Shown in pieces: positions 1-5,515 of a stretch of 5,771 nucleotides of DNA (the stretch's first letter is position 1; every line of letters begins with the position of its first letter). The DNA comes from an uncultured Azospirillum sp. Lineage in GTDB: Bacteria > Pseudomonadota > Alphaproteobacteria > Azospirillales > Azospirillaceae. Position numbers and translations under genes: made by a program. Where the stretch lies: positions 1 through 5,771 of the forward strand of contig CALGOL010000220.1 of assembly GCA_937960755.1 (NCBI GenBank). Reading direction: 5' to 3'. A model generated the notes under the pieces. The model saw only the letters and a program-made list of their open reading frames with translations. It was not told where the DNA came from and did not search any database.

Positions 1-73
1 AAGCCTCGCCGCCGATCAGGGCCGCCGCCGGGCGCGCGTCGCCCGCCTCAGCCAAACGCAGAGCCGTGAGCAT
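1..73 (-). CDS. Partial unidentified ORF downstream of and overlapping fliS
   Basis: An ATG on the minus strand at 73-71 opens a frame that stays open to the left edge. It gives 24 residues beginning MLTALRLAEAGDARPAAALI. The start lies inside fliS and the two frames overlap by 26 bases. A GGGAG at 91-87 lies 11 bases before the ATG, a plausible but rather long Shine-Dalgarno spacing. Genes placed just after fliS are often further flagellar accessory proteins such as FliT-like chaperones, but too little is visible to assign a family. The residues seen are Ala/Leu-rich and could begin a helix. The call rests on operon position, the open frame and the ribosome binding site; a chance open frame in GC-rich DNA is possible. 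Confidence 0.45.
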   Translation of the reverse strand, partial: MLTALRLAEAGDARPAAALIGGEA

Positions 74-551
74 GATCCATCGATCTCCCGATCAAGGATG
101 CATGCAGCTCTTTAGCCGAAGCATCGACCAGAACAGTATTCCGGCCGCTTTCTGCGGCGGAAGCCGGATCGCCGGACTGACCGGCGACGCTGCGCCATGC
201 GTCGGTCATGATTGTCAACTGCACGACCACCGCATCCATGGCGGCGACCGGGTTTTTGCGAGCCGAAGCCGTTCCCAGTCTGTGAATGTTACTACGATAA
301 AATGCGCGCAGCACCTGCGCCACCTCGCCGCCTTTGCGCATGTCGAGAATGGAGTCCAGCCCTGCAAGAATCGCCGTAGCGCGTTGAATTAAATCGACAT
401 GCTCGTCATAGCGCCGGGCGGCGGCGGCGTCTCTGGCGCGCCGGGCGTAAGCGGTCGCCCGCTCGTAAAGCCGCACCACGGCGATCAGCGGCGGCAGACG
501 ACTGCCGGCGACGGCGTAGGCGGCCAGCGATTTGCGCATCATCGGGTTCAT
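48..551 (-). CDS. fliS: Flagellin export chaperone FliS
   Basis: This 167-residue protein matches the FliS family, cytoplasmic four-helix chaperones that bind the C-terminal disordered region of flagellin, stop it polymerising early and deliver it to the flagellar type III export gate. Family features visible are an N-terminal Tyr (Y12), the helix PLIAVVRLYERA (residues 20-32), the helix-loop signature around D70 with MRKGGEVAQVLRAFYRS (71-87), and the AW pair at 118-119. FliS is usually about 120-140 residues; here about 45 residues (roughly 123-167) continue past the conserved core as a low-complexity, Ser/Ala/Gly-rich tail. The ATG at 551 has GGAG at 562-559, 7 bases upstream. The gene follows fliD by 37 bases on the same strand, so it is probably co-transcribed with flagellin and fliD. 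Identification from motifs is firm; the role of the tail is unknown. Confidence 0.9.
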   Translation of the reverse strand: MNPMMRKSLAAYAVAGSRLPPLIAVVRLYERATAYARRARDAAAARRYDEHVDLIQRATAILAGLDSILDMRKGGEVAQVLRAFYRSNIHRLGTASARKNPVAAMDAVVVQLTIMTDAWRSVAGQSGDPASAAESGRNTVLVDASAKELHASLIGRSMDHAHGSAFG

Positions 552-588
552 GGCGAGGCTCCGTTGAAAATGAGCGGACGCGACCGGC

Positions 589-2265
589 TTATTCGTCGTC
601 GTCGCTGTAGTTGAGTTGTTGTAGCAGCAGGTTGGCGGTTTCCGCCGCCGCCTCCAGCCGGGCGTAGTAGGAGGTCAGGCGGGAACGATAGCTTTCCGCC
701 TGCTCCTTGATGTTGTTGGCGCGGGTTTCCAGCGTGTAGTTGCTGGCGTCGATGTCGCTCAGGGCGTCGGCGAGGTCGCTGTCGGTGCTGTCCGCCGCGG
801 CGTCGAGCGTCGCATAAAGCTGATCCATCACCCCTTGGCGCAAATCGACGTCCACCGAACCGCTGGAGCCGGTGTAGACCAGCACCAAACCTGCGTACAT
901 CGACCCTTCGGCGCCGATGATGCGATTGCCCGACACGGTGAACAGCGACGCATCGCCGCCAACCGAAGCCGAATTCAACGTTCCGTCAGCGGCGACGTCG
1001 ATATCCAGCTTAAACGACAGGCTGTCGGCTTGCGTGTTGTAGCGCAGCAGGCTCAGTTGGCTGGAACTGGCGGTCATCGTCAGCCCCAACAGCGCTTTGA
1101 CCTTGTCGAGATTGTCGGTGAGCGCGCTGTTCAGCGTGTCCTCATCGACGCTTAGGGTGTTGTCGTCTTCGAAGGTCACGCCCAGCAGATTGGCGATGGA
1201 CAGTTTTTCGCCGTCGTAATCCACCGTGGCGTTCAGCGCCTGATAGACCTGGGTGTTGATGGTTTTCAGCAGCGTGTCGGAAAACAGCGCGGAATCTTCG
1301 GAAACGGCGCCGTCGTCGGTCAACGTCTGCTGGGTCAGGACGAAGTCGCGGTAGGCGTTGTAGGAATCGACGAAATCGGTGATCGCGGATTTGATTTGCG
1401 CAAGGTCGGTGGCGATTTCGACGGATATGGTTTCGCCCGCGTCGGCTTCGTACAGATTGAACATCAACCCGTCGATGGCGTCGTCGATGACGTTGCTGGA
1501 GCGCGTTATCTCCACCCCGTCCACCGTGATGACGGCGTTTTGCGCCGCCGTCAGTTCGTCGGCGATGTTTCCCGAAGCATCCAGCAGCCCCAGGCTTTGC
1601 GACACGCCGTCGCCGCCGTCGGTCAGCGAGATTTCCTCCCCGGTGTCGGACGAGGTCAAGATCAGCTTGTAGCCGCCTTCCGACACTTGGATGATCGACG
1701 CGGCGACGCCGGTGGCGGCGGTCTGCTCGTTGATCGCGTCCTTAATGTCGACCAGCGAATCGTCGCTGTCGATGGCGATCGCCGTCGCCGTCCCGTCGCC
1801 GGCCGACAGGGAGAAGCTCCCCGACAGTCCCAGCGCGTCGGTCCGGCTGGCGGTCTCGCTCCCGCCGATCTTGTGCTTGGTCGCCAATTGTTGCACGACG
1901 ACGCTATAGGTTCCGGCTTCCGCATCCTCGTCCGCCGTCACCGCCAGGGCGTCGTCGTTCGACAGATAGGCGGTCATTTCGGAAAACAGATTGGACGACG
2001 CCCCGGTCGAGGCGGTGCGGTTGCGCAAGCCGTCGATGCCCGACGCCAAGGTCTGCAACAGCGACTGCAAGTTTTCATACGCCGCCGCTTTGGCTTCGTT
2101 GGTTTCGATTTTGACGTCGAGCTTGTCGGCCCGCGTCAGCCGCGCCGCCACCTTGGCTTCAATCAGCGCCGAATAGTCCAGCCCCGTCCCCGACCCGGTG
2201 GAGGTCAACGCCGAATAGCCGGCCGCCGCGGCGGTGGTTGACGTGGATGATGAAACGCTGGTCAT
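589..2265 (-). CDS. fliD: Flagellar filament cap protein FliD (HAP2)
   Basis: This 558-residue protein is FliD, the cap at the distal end of the filament that guides folding and insertion of exported flagellin. After a Ser/Thr/Ala-rich N-terminus (residues 1-28) comes the FliD N-terminal domain, starting GLDYSALIEAKVAARL (28-43) with a predicted helical stretch to about residue 82. A Flagellin_IN-type motif (VITVDGVEITRSSNVIDDAI) lies at about 245-264. The C-terminal FliD domain runs from about 290 to the end and includes SYNAYRDFV (301-309) and AEGSMYAGLVLVYTG (452-466). The final helical segment (about 510-552) probably packs like the D0 coiled coil and ends in an acidic DDDE tail. Length is within the usual family range. 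The ATG at 2265 has GGGGA at 2279-2275, 9 bases upstream. It lies 41 bases behind flagellin and is probably in the same transcript. The central region is acidic and Asp-rich, as expected of a secreted surface protein. Confidence 0.96.
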   Translation of the reverse strand: MTSVSSSTSTTAAAAGYSALTSTGSGTGLDYSALIEAKVAARLTRADKLDVKIETNEAKAAAYENLQSLLQTLASGIDGLRNRTASTGASSNLFSEMTAYLSNDDALAVTADEDAEAGTYSVVVQQLATKHKIGGSETASRTDALGLSGSFSLSAGDGTATAIAIDSDDSLVDIKDAINEQTAATGVAASIIQVSEGGYKLILTSSDTGEEISLTDGGDGVSQSLGLLDASGNIADELTAAQNAVITVDGVEITRSSNVIDDAIDGLMFNLYEADAGETISVEIATDLAQIKSAITDFVDSYNAYRDFVLTQQTLTDDGAVSEDSALFSDTLLKTINTQVYQALNATVDYDGEKLSIANLLGVTFEDDNTLSVDEDTLNSALTDNLDKVKALLGLTMTASSSQLSLLRYNTQADSLSFKLDIDVAADGTLNSASVGGDASLFTVSGNRIIGAEGSMYAGLVLVYTGSSGSVDVDLRQGVMDQLYATLDAAADSTDSDLADALSDIDASNYTLETRANNIKEQAESYRSRLTSYYARLEAAAETANLLLQQLNYSDDDE

Positions 2266-2286
2266 GGCGGATCGTCCCCAAGAACG

Positions 2287-2304
2287 GCGCGGGCTGGGCC
2301 GCGC
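2287..2304 (-). other. Stem-loop between flagellin and fliD
   Basis: Two bases after the flagellin stop codon the sequence GCGCGG / CCGCGC forms a 6-bp all-GC stem around a 6-base loop (plus-strand GCTGGG). On the minus strand it is followed by CGTTCTTGGGG, which has no proper U-tract, so it does not look like a full intrinsic terminator. It could protect the 3' end of the flagellin message or reduce read-through into fliD, which would fit the need for far more flagellin than cap protein. The hairpin is seen in the sequence; the role is inferred. Confidence 0.45.
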
Positions 2305-2306
2305 TG

Positions 2307-3131
2307 TTAACGCAGCAGCGACAGCAGGTTTTCCGGCATCGAATTGGCCTGCGACAGCACGGCGATGGCGGCCTGGGTCTTCACTTTCGTCGACGACAGC
2401 TCGGCCTGTTCGGCGGCGACGTCGACATCCATGATGGCCGATTGCGCGGCTTCGGTGTTTTCAATCGACGTCGCCAGCATGTCGGAACGGAATTCAAAGC
2501 GCGAGATCAGCGCGCCGACGTCGGCGCGGGATTCCGACAGGGTCTCAACCGCGGTGTCGAGCGCGGTCAGCGCCGTGGCGGCGGTGGCGGACGTCGTCAC
2601 ATCCAGCGCGCTAATGCCGAGCCCGGTGGCGGAAACGTTGCTTAGTTGCACGTTGATGACGTCGGCCGAGGTGGTGCCGACGCGGAAATCAATGCCCGCA
2701 GCCCAGTTGCCCGAACCATCCAGCAGCGCTTCGTCGTTGAAGCGCGTGCCGGAAGCGATGCCGCTGATTTCCGACGCCAGTTGCTGAAATTCGGCGTCGA
2801 GATAGCCGCGTTCGGTGTCGGTGACCGAACCGGACAAGGCTTGCGTCGCCAGCGAGCGCATGCGCTGCACGATGTCGGAAATGCTCGACATGCCGCCGTC
2901 CGCCGCTTGCAGGATCGACGAACCGTGCGAAGCGTTGGTCGCCGCCTGGGTCAGAACGGTGACGTCCGATAACAGCGAGGTTCCCACCGCCAAGCCCGCC
3001 GCGTCGTCCGACGCTTTGGTGATGCGTGAGCCGCTGGCGATTTTCGACACCGACGACGATTGGTCTTCGGAATTGATGTTGAGATAGCGCAAGGCGGAAT
3101 TGGCCGCCGTGTTGGTGCTGATGACCGGCAT
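2307..3131 (-). CDS. fliC: Flagellin, compact alphaproteobacterial type
   Basis: This is a 274-residue flagellin, the filament subunit exported through the flagellar type III system. The N-terminal D0/D1 region (about 1-140) contains IASGSRITKASDDAAGLAVG (31-50) and SVTDTERGYLDAEF (102-115). The C-terminal D1/D0 region (about 185-274) contains SRADVGALISRFEFRS (201-216), AIMDVDVAAEQAE (232-244) and the terminal QANSMPENLLSLLR. Only about 45 residues separate the two, so the outer D2/D3 domains are essentially absent and the protein is close to the minimal flagellin. The start is set at ATG 3131 because AGGAG at 3143-3139 lies 7 bases upstream and the protein then begins MPVISTNTAA, as in related flagellins. 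An in-frame TTG at 3149 would add six residues and include the Shine-Dalgarno sequence in the coding region, so it is rejected. As first gene of the leftward group it faces flgD across the control region. Confidence 0.97.
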   Translation of the reverse strand: MPVISTNTAANSALRYLNINSEDQSSSVSKIASGSRITKASDDAAGLAVGTSLLSDVTVLTQAATNASHGSSILQAADGGMSSISDIVQRMRSLATQALSGSVTDTERGYLDAEFQQLASEISGIASGTRFNDEALLDGSGNWAAGIDFRVGTTSADVINVQLSNVSATGLGISALDVTTSATAATALTALDTAVETLSESRADVGALISRFEFRSDMLATSIENTEAAQSAIMDVDVAAEQAELSSTKVKTQAAIAVLSQANSMPENLLSLLR

Positions 3132-3138
3132 GACCCGT

Positions 3139-3143
3139 CTCCT
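3139..3143 (-). promoter_or_regulatory. Ribosome binding site deciding the flagellin start
   Basis: On the minus strand AGGAG lies 7 bases before ATG 3131. This strong, well-spaced site selects the start giving MPVISTN over the in-frame TTG 18 bases upstream. Confidence 0.85.
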
Positions 3144-3153
3144 GAACAAGGGT

Positions 3154-3178
3154 GGCGGAAACGCGAAGCGGCGGAAAC
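3154..3178. repeat. 9-bp direct repeat in the flagellin leader
   Basis: GGCGGAAAC occurs at 3154-3162 and again at 3170-3178, with starts 16 bp apart, just upstream of the flagellin ribosome binding site. In the flagellin mRNA this reads GUUUCCGCC twice. Its role is unknown and it may be chance in GC-rich DNA. Confidence 0.45.
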
Positions 3179-3185
3179 CCGGTTG

Positions 3186-3215
3186 CTCGTCCTTGTTCCT
3201 TCCCGTGTCCCGTCC
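3186..3215 (-). promoter_or_regulatory. GGA-rich segment in the flagellin mRNA leader
   Basis: Read on the minus strand, five GGA triplets occur within 26 bases (plus-strand TCC at 3190, 3197, 3201, 3208 and 3213), and a sixth GGA is in the ribosome binding site (3142-3140). One copy sits in ACAAGGACGAG (3196-3186), close to the CsrA binding consensus ACANGGANG. CsrA repression of flagellin translation through such leader sites is known in Bacillus subtilis (hag). Whether this organism has CsrA is unknown, and a purine-rich leader could arise for other reasons. Confidence 0.3.
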
Positions 3216-3284
3216 GTTCTCTCGGGCTGTCTCACGGGGGAGGGCGGCGAAACTGGCGGACTTTTTTTCGATAAAAAATCATCG

Positions 3285-3302
3285 GCATTTTAGAAAAAAT
3301 GC
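3285..3302. repeat. Inverted repeat in the AT-rich block of the control region
   Basis: GCATTTT (3285-3291) and AAAATGC (3296-3302) are perfect 7-bp arms around AGAA. They lie at the right end of a conspicuously AT-rich stretch (3261-3300) within otherwise GC-rich DNA. This is the likeliest melting or promoter region and the repeat could be a regulator site. It is not a terminator: the stem is AT-rich and there is no gene end nearby. Confidence 0.5.
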
Positions 3303-3334
3303 GCCCGGTTTTCGGCCGCCGGCCGTGAAGCTGA

Positions 3335-3374
3335 CAAAGCGGGAGTCAAAGCGGCCTTTGCCGGCCGATCTTTG
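3335..3374. repeat. Cluster of CAAAG/CTTTG motifs
   Basis: CAAAGCGG is directly repeated at 3335-3342 and 3347-3354, with starts 12 bp apart. CTTTG follows at 3356-3360 and 3370-3374, so CAAAG-CGGC-CTTTG (3347-3360) is an inverted repeat. A related GCGCCCTTTGCC appears again at 3448-3459, next to the flgD ribosome binding site, echoing GCGGCCTTTGCC at 3351-3362. This pattern could be a transcription-factor binding array, though short motifs of this kind can be chance. Confidence 0.35.
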
Positions 3375-3419
3375 AGTCCGGCGACGACATCACCGGCGCG
3401 CGTTCAAACGCAACCCACT

Positions 3420-3439
3420 CGGAAAAAAGCTTTTTTCCG
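3420..3439. promoter_or_regulatory. Perfect 20-bp palindrome upstream of flgD, possible operator
   Basis: CGGAAAAAAGCTTTTTTCCG is an uninterrupted perfect palindrome ending 30 bp before the flgD ATG. As DNA it suits a symmetric dimeric regulator; in RNA it could fold as an 8-bp stem with an AGCU loop. It lacks the GC-rich stem plus following U-run of an intrinsic terminator. It lies close to the flgD start, where a bound protein would block transcription coming from further upstream. No known flagellar regulator consensus is recognised in it. Confidence 0.5.
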
Positions 3440-3469
3440 TGAACGGGCGCCCTTTGCCCGGAGGCGGTC

Positions 3470-4150
3470 ATGCAGGTTTCGTCCCTCAGCTCCACCAGCT
3501 CCACCAGCTACGCCACGACAAGCGCGTCGTCGTCGGCGTCGTCTTCATCCACGACGTCGCTGTCGGAAAACTATCAGTCCTTCCTGACGCTGATGCTGAA
3601 GCAATTGGAAGTGCAAGACCCCACCGACCCGGTGGACGCCAGCGAGTACACCAGCCAACTGGCGCAATACGCCTCGTTGGAGCAGCAGGTGGCGTCGGGG
3701 GAAAAGCTCACCGCCATCAGCGAGCAACTATCGAACCTCAGCTTCGCCGCCACCGGGGTCAGCTATCTCGGCCGCACGGTGGAGGCGGAGGGCGACACCG
3801 CGCCGATGCAAAACGGCGCGGCGAGCTGGGAATATGACCTCGACGACGACGCGGCGTCGGTGACGCTGACCGTCGCCGATGAGAACGGCGCCGTGGTCTA
3901 CAAGGGGAGCGGCGACGCCGATTCCGGGACCAACAGCTTTTCTTGGGACGGGACCGGGACCAACGGCAAGACCTATTCGTCGGGCAATTACACCCTCAGC
4001 GTGACCGCGACCGACGCCGACGGCAACGCCGTCGAGGCCGACATCCGTTTCAAGGGAACCGTCACCGCGGCGGATTCCACCTCCGGCTCCACCGTTCTCG
4101 AGATGGGCGGCGTCAGCGTCGCCATGGAAGACGTGCTGGGCGTCTCCTGA
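3470..4150 (+). CDS. flgD: Hook assembly scaffold (hook cap) FlgD
   Basis: This 226-residue protein is FlgD, the temporary cap under which FlgE hook subunits assemble; it is exported and later discarded. The first 32 residues are almost entirely Ser/Thr/Ala. The conserved FlgD N-terminal block follows: YQSFLTLMLKQLEVQDPTDP (35-54), then SQLAQYASLEQ (62-72). A C-terminal tandem beta-domain region (about 95-226) contains the FlgD Ig-like signature around SFSWDGTGTNGKTYSSGNY (156-174). Length is typical. GGAGG at 3460-3464 lies 5 bases before the ATG, supporting this start. It is the first rightward gene and flgE follows 53 bases after its stop, so the two are probably one transcript. fliK, which often precedes flgD, is not next to it here. 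Confidence 0.95.
   Translation: MQVSSLSSTSSTSYATTSASSSASSSSTTSLSENYQSFLTLMLKQLEVQDPTDPVDASEYTSQLAQYASLEQQVASGEKLTAISEQLSNLSFAATGVSYLGRTVEAEGDTAPMQNGAASWEYDLDDDAASVTLTVADENGAVVYKGSGDADSGTNSFSWDGTGTNGKTYSSGNYTLSVTATDADGNAVEADIRFKGTVTAADSTSGSTVLEMGGVSVAMEDVLGVS
3486..3560 (+). repeat. Low-complexity Ser-coding repeat at the 5' end of flgD
   Basis: The 9-base unit AGCTCCACC occurs twice in tandem (3488-3505) plus a partial third copy, followed by TCG/TCC-rich sequence to about 3560. It encodes the Ser/Thr-rich FlgD N-terminus, the part expected to carry the export signal. Such tandem units can vary in copy number between strains. Confidence 0.6.
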
Positions 4151-4182
4151 TCCCGCGCGCCGCTGATCCTTCCGACAATTCC

Positions 4183-4196
4183 CCCTTTTGAAAGGG
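4183..4196 (+). promoter_or_regulatory. flgE ribosome binding site within a small hairpin
   Basis: AAAGGG (4191-4196) lies 7 bases before the flgE ATG and is the likely Shine-Dalgarno sequence. The preceding CCCTTT (4183-4188) is complementary, so CCCTT/AAGGG can pair around TTGA and partly hide the site. The stem is short and may only tune translation modestly. Confidence 0.4.
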
Positions 4197-4203
4197 CGTC
4201 GAC

Positions 4204-5478
4204 ATGAGCCTGTCCAACGCGCTCAACAGCGCCATTTCGGGTTTGAAGGCGCAAAGCGCCGCCCTCAGCTCGATTTCCTCCAACATCGCCAACGCCTCCA
4301 CGGTGGGGTTCAAGAGCACCTCCACCAGCTTCGAATCCTTCGTCAACAAGACCACCTTCACCACCGAAAGCACCGGCGGCGTGGTGTCGTCGAATTACCG
4401 CAATGTCGGCCTGCAAGGCGAAATCCAAACCTCCACCACCACCACCAACCTCGCCATCAACGGGTCGGGCTATTTCGTGGTGTCGGATGAAACCGCCGAC
4501 GGAACCATGCGCTTCACCCGCAACGGCACGTTCGACACCGACAGCGACGGGTATCTGGTCAATCAAGAGGGCGACTATCTCTACGCTTGGCCGCTCGACG
4601 AGGACGGCGCCGTCACATCGACCAACAGCAGTTCGCTGACCGGGCTGGAGGCGGTCAATCTGTCGAACCTCACCGGCGCGCCCAAAGCGACCACCGAAAT
4701 CGCGTTCGGGGCCAATCTGCCCTCCGACGCCGCGGTCGGCGACGATTTCAGCTATGACGTGGAGATATTCGACAGCCTGGGCGTCAGTCACGCGCTCAGC
4801 GTCACATGGACCAAAACCGCCGACAACGCCTGGTCGATGGACGCCGCCAATCCGACGTTGTCGTCGGATTCCAGCACGACGTCGGGAACCGTCAGCGGCT
4901 TTCCGGTCGCCATCGCTTTCAACACCGATGGTTCGCTGGCCTCCGTCACGCCCAGCCCGGCGACGCTGGCGGTGGCGAGCTGGACGTCGGGCGCGACCGA
5001 CAGTTCGATCACCTTCGACCTTGGAACCGCCAATGGAACCGACGGACTGACGCAATACGCTTCCGGCGACGACGACCCCGACATCAGCGTCGAAACCGCC
5101 ACCCAGGACGGCTACGAGCCCGGCCAGATTTCCGGCACGGAGATTGACGAAAACGGCGTGGTCTACGCCGCCTTCGACAACGGCGAAACCCGCCCGGTCT
5201 ATCAAATTCCGCTCGCCACCTTCACCAATCCCAACGGTTTGGCCAGCGAAACCGGATCGACTTTTTTGCAGACCGCGGCGTCGGGCGCCTATGTGCTGCG
5301 GTCGGCGGGCGAAGGCGGGGCCGGCGACGTGCAGTCCAGCGCGCTGGAGGCGTCGAGCGTCGAGATGACCGACGAATTTAGCCGCATGATAACCGCGCAG
5401 CAAGCCTACACCGCGGCTTCCAAAGTGGTGACGACGACGCAAGACATGATCGACACCCTGTTGGCGATGAAGCGCTAA
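4204..5478 (+). CDS. flgE: Flagellar hook protein FlgE
   Basis: This 424-residue protein is FlgE, the subunit of the hook, the flexible universal joint between the basal body and the filament. The N-terminal rod/hook signature is SSNIANASTVGFKS (25-38), followed by TNLAINGSGYFVV (81-93), typical of the FlgE/FlgF/FlgG family. The central FlgE D2-type domain (about 165-300) includes FDSLGVSHALSVTWTK (189-204). The stretch GYEPGQISGTEIDENGVVYA (303-322) and QIPLATFTNPNGL (334-346) are characteristic of FlgE. The C-terminal basal-body/hook domain (about 380-424) contains SSVEMTDEFSRMITAQQAY and ends in a helical segment, LLAMKR. Size is ordinary for FlgE. Translation probably starts at ATG 4204, with AAAGGG 7 bases upstream. 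It follows flgD directly, as in many flagellar operons, and is rich in Asp, Ser and Thr and poor in aromatic residues, typical of exported axial proteins. Confidence 0.96.
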   Translation: MSLSNALNSAISGLKAQSAALSSISSNIANASTVGFKSTSTSFESFVNKTTFTTESTGGVVSSNYRNVGLQGEIQTSTTTTNLAINGSGYFVVSDETADGTMRFTRNGTFDTDSDGYLVNQEGDYLYAWPLDEDGAVTSTNSSSLTGLEAVNLSNLTGAPKATTEIAFGANLPSDAAVGDDFSYDVEIFDSLGVSHALSVTWTKTADNAWSMDAANPTLSSDSSTTSGTVSGFPVAIAFNTDGSLASVTPSPATLAVASWTSGATDSSITFDLGTANGTDGLTQYASGDDDPDISVETATQDGYEPGQISGTEIDENGVVYAAFDNGETRPVYQIPLATFTNPNGLASETGSTFLQTAASGAYVLRSAGEGGAGDVQSSALEASSVEMTDEFSRMITAQQAYTAASKVVTTTQDMIDTLLAMKR

Positions 5479-5502
5479 ACCGCCCGGAGGCGCAGGCCCG
5501 AG

Positions 5503-5507
5503 AAGGA
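5503..5507 (+). promoter_or_regulatory. Ribosome binding site of the MliC-like lipoprotein gene
   Basis: AAGGA lies 8 bases before ATG 5516. It supports this ATG as the real start although the recognisable protein is in another frame, which is the main reason for inferring a frameshift and not an alternative start. Confidence 0.6.
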
Positions 5508-5515
5508 ACAGCCCG

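Larger units (their letters stand above)
3132..3469. promoter_or_regulatory. Divergent control region between flagellin and flgD
   Basis: This 338-base region separates the divergent flagellin and flgD starts and must hold promoters in both directions. Reading left to right it contains the flagellin ribosome binding site and GGA-rich leader (to about 3215), an AT-rich block (3261-3300), a GC-rich stretch with CAAAG/CTTTG motifs (3335-3374), a perfect 20-bp palindrome (3420-3439) and the flgD ribosome binding site (GGAGG, 3460-3464). For the flagellar sigma factor (sigma-28, -10 consensus GCCGATAA) there are only partial matches: GCCGATGA on the minus strand at 3286-3279 without a good -35, and GCCGATCT on the plus strand at 3364-3371 with TCAA at 3346-3349, 14 bases upstream instead of the usual 15. 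I found no GG-N10-GC sigma-54 match in good context. Promoter positions therefore stay unassigned. Confidence 0.7.

Noticed and set aside
1396..2241. 281-codon open frame on the plus strand across fliD
   Set aside because: It is antisense to the confidently assigned fliD; the Arg/Gln/Gly-rich translation has no family signature.
3132..3149. Upstream TTG start for flagellin adding six residues
   Set aside because: The extension would translate through the Shine-Dalgarno sequence; ATG 3131 has ideal spacing and yields the standard flagellin N-terminus.
3100..3375. 91-codon open frame on the plus strand through the control region
   Set aside because: It begins inside antisense flagellin with a TTG and no ribosome binding site, and its composition is not protein-like. 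It occupies the divergent promoter region.
3420..3439. Intrinsic terminator at the A/T palindrome
   Set aside because: The stem is mostly A-T, no U-tract follows it, and no gene ends nearby in either direction.
3444..3458. Possible sigma-54 (-24/-12) promoter in front of flgD (GGGCGCCCTTTGCCC)
   Set aside because: The GG and GC elements are 8 or 9 bases apart instead of 10, and the site abuts the ribosome binding site, leaving no room for a transcript start.
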